This document shows positions 8,856 to 17,776 of a stretch of 47,828 nucleotides of DNA, in pieces. Source of the stretch: Flavobacteriaceae bacterium (GTDB lineage: Bacteria > Bacteroidota > Bacteroidia > Flavobacteriales > Flavobacteriaceae); assembly GCA_024644745.1 (NCBI GenBank), contig JAHEHF010000016.1, positions 1 to 47,828 of the forward strand, read 5' to 3'. Each line of letters opens with the position of its first letter. Position 1 is the stretch's first letter. The notes beneath the pieces are model-generated. The model was not told where the DNA came from. It was given only the letters and a program-made list of their open reading frames with translations, and searched no databases. Made by a program: the position numbers and the translations under genes.

Positions 8856-10040
8856 CTATTCTTCGTAGGTCAGATAAGCCGAAACAAGCCAGCGATTGTA
8901 TTTTTCTTCCTCGGCCTTTGAGGCTCCAATCTCTATTTTCATATCATGCACTCCGGCTTCAAGATCTCCAAGATCCATCACAATGGGTTCAACCTTGGAT
9001 CCGGGACACCAATTGGACCTCGAAAGATCAGACGAGGCAATTCGTTCTTCTATTTCTTTGACCTTATATTTCCGGGCCTCGAAATCTATATAGGATGCAG
9101 AGTCCTTTTTCAGCCAAACCCCGGAAGTGGGATTAAAACGTCTGAAAGAAGCACAATCATCCCTCCATGGCTCAATTTCAAGAACCTGCTTTCCATTCAC
9201 CCAAACCGCATTTTTAATTTTGACAAACTCGTCGCCACCACTGTGTCCACCATGACCCGTGGTGATATAATACAATTTAACGTTCTTGACTCTTTTTTCA
9301 AAACTGAATGAATGCTGCAAAGGTGTTTCTGCAAAAAAATCGGGCAGAGGCTGTCCGTTAACGTAATTGATCGTATTGACCAGCGGTTTGATATGCACTG
9401 CTTTTTTGGGGCGGTTTGAATAATGAAGACTGAGGTCCACCTTATATCCTTCCACCGTCCAGGAATCGATCCAGACACCGACATAGAAAGTATTGTCAAC
9501 GACCTCGAGCAAGTGAGAAATATCGCTCTCCCACACCACTTCTTCCTCCCATTTAGGAATATAGACGGGTTTGCGATGGGTGTTCAAATCATTGCTGAAA
9601 TGTCCCACTCCGAATGGTGTCATGAATCTCAGTAATTCTATGGCAGGCTTATAATCGTCCGTTGCTTTTACACCCAGATAACGCTCCTGAATATTCGAGC
9701 TGGACGGAAAGCTTTTTTCGCCTTTGGAAACATCGATCATAGTGATCTGATCGGGGTGACTCAGCACAAAACAAGACCCTGATTTGTCCCAGCGATCTCC
9801 ATCAGACCTCACCTTCAGTCTAATCAAAACATCAGTCCCCTCAGGAAAGTCAGGTACCTGAACCTTCTTGTAAACGATTCTTCCTTTCTGAAAACGTTCA
9901 ACCTCTGCATCTGTCCCTGCAGGGCCCCCAAAATTAACCGGTTCATCAGTGAAAATTTTAAAATCCAAACCATTTTGCGCAAACGTCTCCTGCCTGGATA
10001 ATAATGCAAGACAAATAACCAGTAAATAGCAATATTTCAT
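8856..10040 (-). CDS. PNGase F-like peptide-N4-(N-acetyl-beta-glucosaminyl)asparagine amidase
   Basis: PNGase F cleaves the amide bond between asparagine and the innermost GlcNAc, releasing the whole N-glycan. I start at the ATG at 10040 (394 aa), which begins a good signal peptide (MKYCYLLVICLALLSRQETFAQ); an upstream TTG at 10064 would bury it. Two jelly-roll halves are recognisable: RWDKSGSCF (D85, matching D60 of mature PNGase F), FMTPFGVGHF, WIDSWTVEGY (D192 where PNGase F has E118), GHGGHSGGDEF (E271, matching E206), PWRDDCASFRRFNP and SDLSRSNWCPG. The alignment is from memory. The glutamate-to-aspartate change and an insertion after the first motif set it apart from the classic enzyme. 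Confidence 0.83.
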   Translation of the reverse strand: MKYCYLLVICLALLSRQETFAQNGLDFKIFTDEPVNFGGPAGTDAEVERFQKGRIVYKKVQVPDFPEGTDVLIRLKVRSDGDRWDKSGSCFVLSHPDQITMIDVSKGEKSFPSSSNIQERYLGVKATDDYKPAIELLRFMTPFGVGHFSNDLNTHRKPVYIPKWEEEVVWESDISHLLEVVDNTFYVGVWIDSWTVEGYKVDLSLHYSNRPKKAVHIKPLVNTINYVNGQPLPDFFAETPLQHSFSFEKRVKNVKLYYITTGHGGHSGGDEFVKIKNAVWVNGKQVLEIEPWRDDCASFRRFNPTSGVWLKKDSASYIDFEARKYKVKEIEERIASSDLSRSNWCPGSKVEPIVMDLGDLEAGVHDMKIEIGASKAEEEKYNRWLVSAYLTYEE

Positions 10041-10120
10041 AAATACAGTTTTAAAACCTGCCAATGTAACATGACAGAAATTTTTATTTTTAATAAATTC
10101 AGAATTGCTAAATTCTTAAA

Positions 10121-12415
10121 TTATTTGGTAATAACATTCAATTTGTCATGATTTGTTAAATCCTCATGTGAAATAAAATAGGCATTCAAGGTTTTGCCAT
10201 CCATTTTAATTTCTTTGATTGGATCCTGCAGATCTCCCGTTCGCTCAATGACGATTTGCCCATTTTGATAATACTTTGGGTCTAGTTCGATGGTCACACG
10301 ATCGAACATGGGCGTACTGATGGTATACATCGGTTCACCCGGAACGACGGGATAAAATCCCATCATGGCATAGACCAGCCATGCTGACATGGTCCCGGTA
10401 TCATCATTTCCAGGCAGCCCTGAAGGCTTGTTCTGAAAATACGAATCAACCAGTTCAAGGACCTTTTTCTGCGTTCTCCATTCGGCACCTTTTACATAGT
10501 TAAATAGAAAAGGGTAGGCAATATCCGGTTCATTGGCCATATCAAACTGATTCGTATCAAACACCTTCTGCAGTTGTTCCACGAAGGCTTTGTCTCCTCC
10601 CATCAATTTTTTCAGGCCTTCTATATCGTGCAGGACCATAAAAGAATACTGCCAGGAATTTCCCTCAATAAACCCCACATTTTCTGTGAAATTTGCCCCG
10701 GCAAAAGGATCAAACGGGCTATGCCATTCTCCATCTGCATTTCTCGGGCGAAGCAAATTAAGATCCTGATCAAATAATTTTCTGTAAGACAAGGACCTTT
10801 TATAAAAGCGCTTTTGATCATCCTTATGCCCCAGCTCTCCTGCCAGGAGTGAAATTGCATAATCTGCCGCATTGTACTCCTGTGTGGTCGAAACAGACCC
10901 TCCCCGATCTGTGGTCAGATAGCCACGCGCTATATAATCATCCAAACCCGGACGCAAGGGATTGTCTTGGGTCTGATCGGCACTTTTGAGTATGGCACTG
11001 TAAGATTTGTGCACATCAAAATCACGGATCCCTTTCAAATAGGAATCTGCAATAACGATTCCTGCGGGATCACCCACCATGGTAAAAGTTTCGGTTGAAT
11101 TCAGTTCCCATTTTGGAAGCCATCCGTTTTCATCATACATCTCAAGCATACTTTTCAGCATTTCTGACTGCTGCCGGGGGTATACCAGCGACATCAACTG
11201 ATGAAGGTTCCGGTAAGTGTCCCACAAGGAAAACACCGTATATCGGCTTCCAGTGGTACTACCAGTATTTCCGGTTCTGATTTCACGAAACTCTCCATTG
11301 ACATCGTTAAAAATATTGGGGTGTATCAAGGTGTGGTACAAAGCCGTGTAAAAAATCGTCTTGTGATCAGGGCTCCCTCCTTCTACATTGATCCGAGAAA
11401 GCAACTGGTTCCAATGCTCAAAAGTCTCGTCATGGACCTGCTCAAAGGATTTGTTTGCCACCTCTTGATTTAAATTTTCCCTTGCGTTCTCTATGCTGAC
11501 ATAAGAAACGGCTATTTTCACTTCAACATTCTCCTTTTTCTCGAAATTGTAAGAAAAATAGGCACCTATGCTGTCACCCACGACCATTCCCGCCGGGGGT
11601 TCCATGATTCTGGTCTTCCCGTTGTATCCCATCCACTGTGCTTCCGTACCTTCATAGGTTCTGGGTTTTTTCCAGGCGCCATAGACAGCTGCAGGCTTCG
11701 AAAATCTTGCCACAAAATATACGGGATAAGCGCTTTCCGGGCTGTTATAACAGAAGGTGCCAACAGAACGCATGCCTTCAATCTCTGTTGAGGATACGAT
11801 ATTGATCATCCCTCCTTCCTCATTGGTCAAACCAAGCCCCAGGTTCAATAAAATATTGGACTGTCCTTCAGGGAAAGTAAACTTACTGACGCCAACCCGA
11901 GTAGAGGCCGTAAATTCGGCCAGCACATCATACTTGTTGATTCTGGCACTGTAATATCCTGCGCTGGCTTCCTCATCGGAATAGGTTGAACCATATTTTA
12001 AATGGTTGGTCTCCAGGGCTCCCGTAGTGGGCATGAGCAATATGACTCCTAACTCCGGGCATCCGACCCCGCTGAGGTTCACGTGACTGAAACCTGTTAA
12101 AAATGAATTTTCTTTTACATAAGGGTTAGAAAGCCACCTGCTGTCTTTTTCCAGGCTGTTTTGTTTACCTGAAACATTAAACGGACTGATACTGGCCATG
12201 CCTCTCGGTGCAACCGGCCCTGGATAGGTTGCTCCAAAATTAGAGGTCCCTATGAAAGGGTTTACATAACTTGCCGGAACCTGCCCGACAACAGTTTGAC
12301 TATGCAACAGGAGCATTAATGCAATTATTTTCAATCCCGTGCTCAATTCAATGCGATTGAGAATTCCTAAATTCATTAATCTTGCGAATCTTTCAGATTT
12401 TAACGTCTTAAGCAT
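10121..12415 (-). CDS. GH92 alpha-mannosidase (copy 1)
   Basis: GH92 enzymes are calcium-dependent inverting exo-alpha-mannosidases. The 764-aa product has the family start SYVNPFIGTSNFGATYPGP, the central motif SLWDTYRNLHQLMSLVYP, the probable catalytic acid E584 in GFIEGNSWQYSF and the calcium/base motif GNDDTGTMSAWLVYAMMGFYP (D671/D672). The N-terminus is unusual: about 27 polar residues precede the hydrophobic signal (IIALMLLLHSQTVVGQ), so translation may really start at Met14 (12376). The loop DMANEPDIAYPF differs from the HGNEP/HGNQP loops of the other two copies, suggesting another linkage specificity. It is 11 nt from the GH123-like gene in the operon. Confidence 0.92.
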   Translation of the reverse strand: MLKTLKSERFARLMNLGILNRIELSTGLKIIALMLLLHSQTVVGQVPASYVNPFIGTSNFGATYPGPVAPRGMASISPFNVSGKQNSLEKDSRWLSNPYVKENSFLTGFSHVNLSGVGCPELGVILLMPTTGALETNHLKYGSTYSDEEASAGYYSARINKYDVLAEFTASTRVGVSKFTFPEGQSNILLNLGLGLTNEEGGMINIVSSTEIEGMRSVGTFCYNSPESAYPVYFVARFSKPAAVYGAWKKPRTYEGTEAQWMGYNGKTRIMEPPAGMVVGDSIGAYFSYNFEKKENVEVKIAVSYVSIENARENLNQEVANKSFEQVHDETFEHWNQLLSRINVEGGSPDHKTIFYTALYHTLIHPNIFNDVNGEFREIRTGNTGSTTGSRYTVFSLWDTYRNLHQLMSLVYPRQQSEMLKSMLEMYDENGWLPKWELNSTETFTMVGDPAGIVIADSYLKGIRDFDVHKSYSAILKSADQTQDNPLRPGLDDYIARGYLTTDRGGSVSTTQEYNAADYAISLLAGELGHKDDQKRFYKRSLSYRKLFDQDLNLLRPRNADGEWHSPFDPFAGANFTENVGFIEGNSWQYSFMVLHDIEGLKKLMGGDKAFVEQLQKVFDTNQFDMANEPDIAYPFLFNYVKGAEWRTQKKVLELVDSYFQNKPSGLPGNDDTGTMSAWLVYAMMGFYPVVPGEPMYTISTPMFDRVTIELDPKYYQNGQIVIERTGDLQDPIKEIKMDGKTLNAYFISHEDLTNHDKLNVITK

Positions 12416-12426
12416 AAGTAGTCAAC

Positions 12427-14076
12427 CTATAAGTTTTTTAATAATTTTCTTTTTGTTCTCCTGTAGTCCTTTACGGATAAATTATAATCCGTATAACTTC
12501 GAAACAGCGTATTGACCAGTTTGTCATATTTTTTTTCGTCCTCCTTTTTCAGCAATTGCAACAGGTCAAAATCCTCACATCCCATGCGGTGTGATTCAAA
12601 GCGAATGGAAGACAAAGGACTGTCTTTGCCGGGATATATGATATGTGTATCGCCTGCCGGTAAAAAATTGTTTGCTGCAGCACCTGGAGCGGGGTGGTGA
12701 ACCACACTTTGTTCAAAAGGATTCGCCTGGTATTGGTTCAGCCCCCAGTGCAAGTAACCGCTGGTCTTGTAAAAAGCGGCACCCCAGCCAAAATAAACCT
12801 GACGTAGCTTCTCCATATCCAGGGTTCTGTTGAGCCATTTTCCCCCGGGGATCAAACAAGTGTAAACCAGGACCTTTTCTCCGAGTTCTTCTCGTTTTCT
12901 AAAAAATGATTCATTTTCCTGGAAATCATTGATCAGGGGGCACCAGATATCTATGGCCCCTGTCAGTCCATCTCTGTCATTGGTGGCCTCCATGATTTTT
13001 ATTTCAGGATAAATGCTTTTGATTTGTTTGACAACATCTTTATAGCACTGCGCATTTACCGAAGTAGGCTCATCTGCTACGTGCTGCAACCAACTATCCT
13101 TTAAATCATTGGCAAGTACAAAATTCTTAATCAATAACATTAATTGTTCTATGTCAGCTTTACCATTCTCCTGATAATAGGCCTTTTTCGTCAGGGCAAC
13201 TTTTAATTCCGGATCTCCCCAGTCATCATTTTCACCTCGATTCATTAAATGGGGAGCTTCAAAATAGGCGAAGCCCAGATTCCTGAAAACATTAATAAAC
13301 CGTATCATCTTTTTTTCATCCAGGACAATTTCATCATTCTCATAAATAATCAGCTCATTCGGGATCGTGATTGAATTTTGACGACCATAGGCCATTAAAC
13401 GAGCATATTTTCCAAGCATATCGAACCATTCCTCGGACCATCTTTGAAGATTGTGTTCCTCTTCCATCCTTTGTAAATTAAACCAGTTTGTGTAAAAAAA
13501 TGTGCTCTTTGACAAATCGGGTAATTCAATGGTATGGTACCTGGGAACGAAGGTGACTTTTTCATTAAGGTTATTCGACCTTATATGAATGGTTACCCTC
13601 TTTGTTCCTGCCTGCTCGATCATGGAAGGAGGAATATAAAGTCGCAAGGCCGTAAAATTTGATTCTGAAACCAATGGCTCATCACTAAGGGGCTCAATAA
13701 CCTCAAAAATTCTGAATGGAGCCCTTCTCACCACATCAGGATTCATCTTTCCTATAAATTGTTCAGTTCTGCTGTCTACACCTGTATTCTGCTCAACCGG
13801 AACATCAATCAGCTTGCTCCAGAATTCATGACTGAGCAGGCTGCCTTCCATCATTGCAGATACCGTGAAGGTTTCTCCCGGTTTTAACTTAACCAATACG
13901 TGAACATCGGCTACCGCACCTAATGGGTAATCTCCTGCCCATTTCTTACCGTATTTGCCAACATCATTAACATCCGGGTAAATCGGTTCAAGTGGATCAA
14001 CCAGCCATACTTGTCCGTTGACCAATCCTGTCAAGAACAGGATGCATGATAATTTAAAGATTAGTTTCATTTTCAT
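12427..14076 (-). CDS. GH123-like (DUF4091/DUF6067-type) glycoside hydrolase
   Basis: The 549-aa product has a signal peptide (MKMKLIFKLSCILFLTGLVNGQ), an N-terminal beta-sandwich region (about 25-185) and a TIM-barrel-like catalytic part. It carries HVADEP with the Asp-Glu pair D335-E336, which corresponds to the substrate-assisted catalytic pair of GH123 beta-N-acetylgalactosaminidases. Further family-like pieces are GGKWLNRTLD, YLHWGLNQYQ, GDTHIIYPG and SSIRFESHRMGCEDFDLL near the C-terminus. If it acts on beta-GalNAc, a substrate such as the LacdiNAc antennae of invertebrate N-glycans is possible; this is inference. It lies between two GH92 genes, 12 nt from one and 11 nt from the other. 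Confidence 0.75.
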   Translation of the reverse strand: MKMKLIFKLSCILFLTGLVNGQVWLVDPLEPIYPDVNDVGKYGKKWAGDYPLGAVADVHVLVKLKPGETFTVSAMMEGSLLSHEFWSKLIDVPVEQNTGVDSRTEQFIGKMNPDVVRRAPFRIFEVIEPLSDEPLVSESNFTALRLYIPPSMIEQAGTKRVTIHIRSNNLNEKVTFVPRYHTIELPDLSKSTFFYTNWFNLQRMEEEHNLQRWSEEWFDMLGKYARLMAYGRQNSITIPNELIIYENDEIVLDEKKMIRFINVFRNLGFAYFEAPHLMNRGENDDWGDPELKVALTKKAYYQENGKADIEQLMLLIKNFVLANDLKDSWLQHVADEPTSVNAQCYKDVVKQIKSIYPEIKIMEATNDRDGLTGAIDIWCPLINDFQENESFFRKREELGEKVLVYTCLIPGGKWLNRTLDMEKLRQVYFGWGAAFYKTSGYLHWGLNQYQANPFEQSVVHHPAPGAAANNFLPAGDTHIIYPGKDSPLSSIRFESHRMGCEDFDLLQLLKKEDEKKYDKLVNTLFRSYTDYNLSVKDYRRTKRKLLKNL

Positions 14077-14088
14077 TTCGATAAAACG

Positions 14089-16413
14089 TCATTTATTGGA
14101 TTCCTTGCTCAGGGAATAAGGCACATTCTCTGGGGCACTGCCCCATTCTCTGTTTGGCTCTTCACCCATTTTAAATTTCAGACCTCCTCCTTTTTGAACG
14201 TCATGGTAGCTCAGGTAGGTATTGGAATAGATGTTCCCGTTAAGTTCGGCTTCTTGAATATAGGGCTTACCGGCACCATTACCTTCTGATGTTATGGTGA
14301 AAATATTACCGTTTTCAAGTTCAATACTTGCCTTCTTGAACAGCGGGCTCCCGATCACATACTGATCAACGCCAGGAGTGACTGGATAAAAGCCAAGGGC
14401 ACTGAATACATACCAGGCAGAGGTTTGCCCATTATCTTCATCACCGCAGTAACCATCTGGTGCAGGGGTGTAGAGTTTGGTCAGCACATCCCTTATTTTC
14501 TCCTGTGCTTTATAGGGTGCTCCAGCATAATTGTACAAATAGATCATATGCTGAATGGGTTGGTTGCCATGGGCATAGTTCCCCATATTTACAATTTGCA
14601 TCTCCCTGATCTCATGAATGGTAAAGCCATAATAGGAAGCATCAAAATCAGGCGGCATTTCAAAAACTTCATCAAGCTTGCCAACAAATTTATCAGGACC
14701 GCCCATAAGATCGATCAGACCCTGTACATCGTGGAAAACAGACCAGGTATAGTGCAAACTGTTCCCTTCGGTAAAGGCATCTCCCCATTTCAGAGGATTG
14801 AAAGGGGCTTGAAAATGACCATCGTTGTTTTTTCCGCGCATCAGATTGGTCTCTGGGTCGAACATATTTTTGTAGTTCATGGATTTCTTGAAGTATGTTT
14901 CAGCCAAGTCTGTCTTGTTCATTTTTTTTGCCATCTGGGCAATGGTAAAATCTGCATAGGCATACTCCAAGGTTCTCGCCGCATTTTCATTGATGCCCAC
15001 ATCATAGGGCACAAAGCCCAGGGAATTGTAATATTCCAGTCCGGCGCGACCCACCGAATTCACCGGCCTGCCTTCGTGTATCGTTGCATTTTTAAGCAAG
15101 GCTTCCAGCAACAATTCTGCATCCATGCCTTCAACCCCTTTCAGGAAAGCATCGGCGATGATGGGTGCCGAATTTGAACCAATCATGCAGTCACGGTGTC
15201 CCGGACTGGCCCATTCCGGCAGCCATCCGGACTCTTTATAAGTGTTTTCCAGGCCCTTCATTATTTTCCCGTTCAAATCGGGATACATCATGTTAAAAAA
15301 TGGAAAAACTGCCCTGAAAGTGTCCCAAAAACCATTGTCCGTAAACATATAGCCCGGCAATACCTTACCGTTGTATGGGCTGTAATGTACAATCTCGTTG
15401 TTTGCATCAAATTCATAAAACTTCCGCGGAAAGAGCAGTACCCTGTACAAACAGGAATAAAAGGTTTTGATGTGTTCTGTGTTGTCGTCTTCAATCTGAA
15501 TCCTGGAAAGTTCTTTCTCCCAGGCATCCCTGGCCTTATCCCTCGTCACATCGAATGTATCACTGCCTATTTCCCTTTCCAGATTGATCATGGCCTGCTC
15601 ATGGCTGATAAATGAAGAAGCGACCTTCACATGTACTGTTTCACCTTTCTGGGTTTTAAACCCAATAATGGCTCCCACATGATCACCTTCACTTTCAAGC
15701 TTGTTTTCCAATAAATTCCAACCATCAGCCCAGGTATGGTGAACCTCAAAATCCTTGTCAAATACAGCCACAAAATAATTGTGGAAGTTACCTGGAACCC
15801 CGCCGCTGTTGTTTCTGCTGTAACCGATGATCTTTTTCTCTTCTGGAATGACTTTAACCATGGACCCTTTAAAAAAGGCGTCCAGTAAAATGAATGAGGA
15901 TCCTGATTCGGGGAACACAAATTTAAAATGAGCGGCTCTTTCTGTCGGTGCCACAGCAGCTTTGACGTCATAATCAGCCAGATAAACCTCGTAAAGATAT
16001 GGTTTCACCGTTTCAGCCTTATGCGAGAACCATGAGGCACGTTCGTCCTCCTGAAACTTTAAATCGCCAGTTACGGGCATAAAGGAAAAAGCTCCGTAAT
16101 CATTGATCCAGGGGCTCGGCTGGTGGGTTTGCTTGATGCCCCTTAATTTATTTTCTCTGTATTTATAGGTCCAGCCATCTCCCATTTTTGAAGTCATGGG
16201 GGTCCAGAAATTCATTCCCCACGGGGTGGCAATGGCAGGATAGGTATTCCCGTTTGACAAACTGAAATCAGAGTCAGTTCCCATCAGTGGATTGACAAAA
16301 TCGACAAGCGCGACTTGTTCTTTTACAGTCTCATCAGCCTTCTCTGTGCTTTTCTCACAGGAAAAGGCCAATAGGATCATCAATGGATAAGCTAATTTTA
16401 ATAAATGTCTCAT
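14089..16413 (-). CDS. GH92 alpha-mannosidase (copy 2), lipoprotein
   Basis: The 774-aa product starts with a lipoprotein signal (LLAFSC, Cys 19). It has a divergent GH92 N-terminal domain beginning DFVNPLMGTDSDFSLSNG and NTYPAIATPWGMNFW, followed by the (alpha/alpha)6 barrel. The probable acid is E549 in AFTEGNSLHYTW, and the metal/base motif is GDEDNGQTSAWYVFSALGF (657 onward). The loop is YAHGNQPIQHMIY (H615-Q618), where copy 3 has HGNE. The glutamate-to-glutamine change and the altered N-terminal domain point to different linkage preference from copies 1 and 3. The lipid anchor and SNG/TYP start resemble the Bacteroidota subgroup that acts on larger glycans. It lies 9 nt after GH29. Confidence 0.92.
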   Translation of the reverse strand: MRHLLKLAYPLMILLAFSCEKSTEKADETVKEQVALVDFVNPLMGTDSDFSLSNGNTYPAIATPWGMNFWTPMTSKMGDGWTYKYRENKLRGIKQTHQPSPWINDYGAFSFMPVTGDLKFQEDERASWFSHKAETVKPYLYEVYLADYDVKAAVAPTERAAHFKFVFPESGSSFILLDAFFKGSMVKVIPEEKKIIGYSRNNSGGVPGNFHNYFVAVFDKDFEVHHTWADGWNLLENKLESEGDHVGAIIGFKTQKGETVHVKVASSFISHEQAMINLEREIGSDTFDVTRDKARDAWEKELSRIQIEDDNTEHIKTFYSCLYRVLLFPRKFYEFDANNEIVHYSPYNGKVLPGYMFTDNGFWDTFRAVFPFFNMMYPDLNGKIMKGLENTYKESGWLPEWASPGHRDCMIGSNSAPIIADAFLKGVEGMDAELLLEALLKNATIHEGRPVNSVGRAGLEYYNSLGFVPYDVGINENAARTLEYAYADFTIAQMAKKMNKTDLAETYFKKSMNYKNMFDPETNLMRGKNNDGHFQAPFNPLKWGDAFTEGNSLHYTWSVFHDVQGLIDLMGGPDKFVGKLDEVFEMPPDFDASYYGFTIHEIREMQIVNMGNYAHGNQPIQHMIYLYNYAGAPYKAQEKIRDVLTKLYTPAPDGYCGDEDNGQTSAWYVFSALGFYPVTPGVDQYVIGSPLFKKASIELENGNIFTITSEGNGAGKPYIQEAELNGNIYSNTYLSYHDVQKGGGLKFKMGEEPNREWGSAPENVPYSLSKESNK

Positions 16414-16422
16414 AGGTTAAAT

Positions 16423-17775
16423 TTAATTCAGTTCAACAGCATTTCCATGACCCCGGTATAATTGTAAAGGACCCTCCAGTGCCACTTCCAATACGGTGAC
16501 ATAAGGGTCCATGTTTTCCATATCAGGCACCTGTATGCGGAGGATTCCTGGAATATTGTTCCAGGATGCACCTCCGTTTCGCTCAAAACCGAGATTCTGA
16601 CCTGCACCAAGCACTTTGATTGATTTGACCTTGTTTTGAATCCCTTTCAAGGCAATATAATGTTTGGGGGCATCAAAAAGGCACAGATAAATGCTGCTGC
16701 TGTCTTTGCTGAGCAGGGTGGGTCCGTAAAAATGACCATAAGGCAATCCTGCCTTGCTCTCAAAAATCGCGGTCTCATGTTTTTTGATCCAGTCACCCAG
16801 TTCAAGGAGTCGGGTTTCCTGCTCTGCTGCAATGCTCCCGTCAGGTCTGGGACCTATATTCAAAAGTAAATTCCCCCCCGAGGCGACCACCTCCACAAAT
16901 GTTCTGATAATTTGTGACACAGGCTTGTAATTTTTGTCTGAGGGAAAATACCCCCAATTGTCATTCATGGTCATGCAAAACTCCCAGGGCCCTTCAGGCC
17001 TTACAACCGGAATCCCCTGTTCGGGAGTCCGGTAGTCTCCGTAAGATTTAAGTCTGGAATTCACGATGACCGCCGGATTCCATGCCAATAAGGAATCTTT
17101 GAGCGACTGTGCTCTCCATTGTTCACCTGACTTTTCCCAGTCGCCGTCAAACCAGAAAAGATCAGGATCAAAAAGATCGCTCAGCTCCCTGAGCTGCCCC
17201 TTATAAAATTTCACGAACCTTTGCCATTCAGAAAGTTGTTCCTGTCCTTTTTGAGGGTAGTCCGATCTCGTATCCGGTCTTGGGAAAACCACATCATAGT
17301 CGGGATGTGACCAATCGCACAATGAATAATACAGGCCTACTTTCAGACCCTCCTTTCTCAATGATTTTACGTAGGGCCCAACCAGGTCTCTTTTTGCCGG
17401 TGTTTTATCAACCACGTTAAGATGACTCCAAGCAGTATTCCACAGGGCGACCCCGTCATGATGCTTGGTGGTTAAAACAGCATAACGGGCACCTGCTTTT
17501 TTAAATAATGACGCCCATGCTTCGGGGTCATAGTTCCTGGCCGTAAATTCCTTTCCCTGCGCCATATAATCTTCATAGGAAATTTGCTTGTGATACATCG
17601 ACCAGGACTCGGTGATACCGTTTACACCGTAATATCCCCAATGAATAAATATACCGAGCTTGGCATCACTGAACCATTCAAGACGGCTCTCGTCTGATAA
17701 ATCGCGGTTTTGGGCATTGATCGATGAAAGCAGCAACAGCGTCATTGCTGCGGAAAGGAATTTTAATCTATTCAT
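16423..17775 (-). CDS. GH29 alpha-L-fucosidase
   Basis: This retaining exo-fucosidase of 450 aa has a cleavable signal peptide (about residues 1-21, ending INAQ). It is probably periplasmic. Family motifs are LEWFSDAKLGIFIHWGYYG, YAVLTTKHHDGVALW (the HHDG substrate-binding histidines), VGLYYSLCDWSHPDYD and the nucleophile aspartate in DLFWFDGDW, followed by GGNLLLNIGPRPDGSI. No C-terminal carbohydrate-binding module is attached; there is only a short beta-sandwich. In this locus the natural job would be removing core or antennary fucose so that mannosidases and endo-acting enzymes can proceed. It lies directly after the DUF2231 cytochrome gene (1 nt apart), which ties the cassette and the glycosidases into one transcript. 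Confidence 0.94.
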   Translation of the reverse strand: MNRLKFLSAAMTLLLLSSINAQNRDLSDESRLEWFSDAKLGIFIHWGYYGVNGITESWSMYHKQISYEDYMAQGKEFTARNYDPEAWASLFKKAGARYAVLTTKHHDGVALWNTAWSHLNVVDKTPAKRDLVGPYVKSLRKEGLKVGLYYSLCDWSHPDYDVVFPRPDTRSDYPQKGQEQLSEWQRFVKFYKGQLRELSDLFDPDLFWFDGDWEKSGEQWRAQSLKDSLLAWNPAVIVNSRLKSYGDYRTPEQGIPVVRPEGPWEFCMTMNDNWGYFPSDKNYKPVSQIIRTFVEVVASGGNLLLNIGPRPDGSIAAEQETRLLELGDWIKKHETAIFESKAGLPYGHFYGPTLLSKDSSSIYLCLFDAPKHYIALKGIQNKVKSIKVLGAGQNLGFERNGGASWNNIPGILRIQVPDMENMDPYVTVLEVALEGPLQLYRGHGNAVELN

Positions 17776-17776
17776 T

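Noticed and set aside
14425-15177. 250-aa open frame on the plus strand
   Set aside because: It is antisense to the GH92 copy 2 gene, has no recognisable domain and low-complexity composition typical of a shadow frame.
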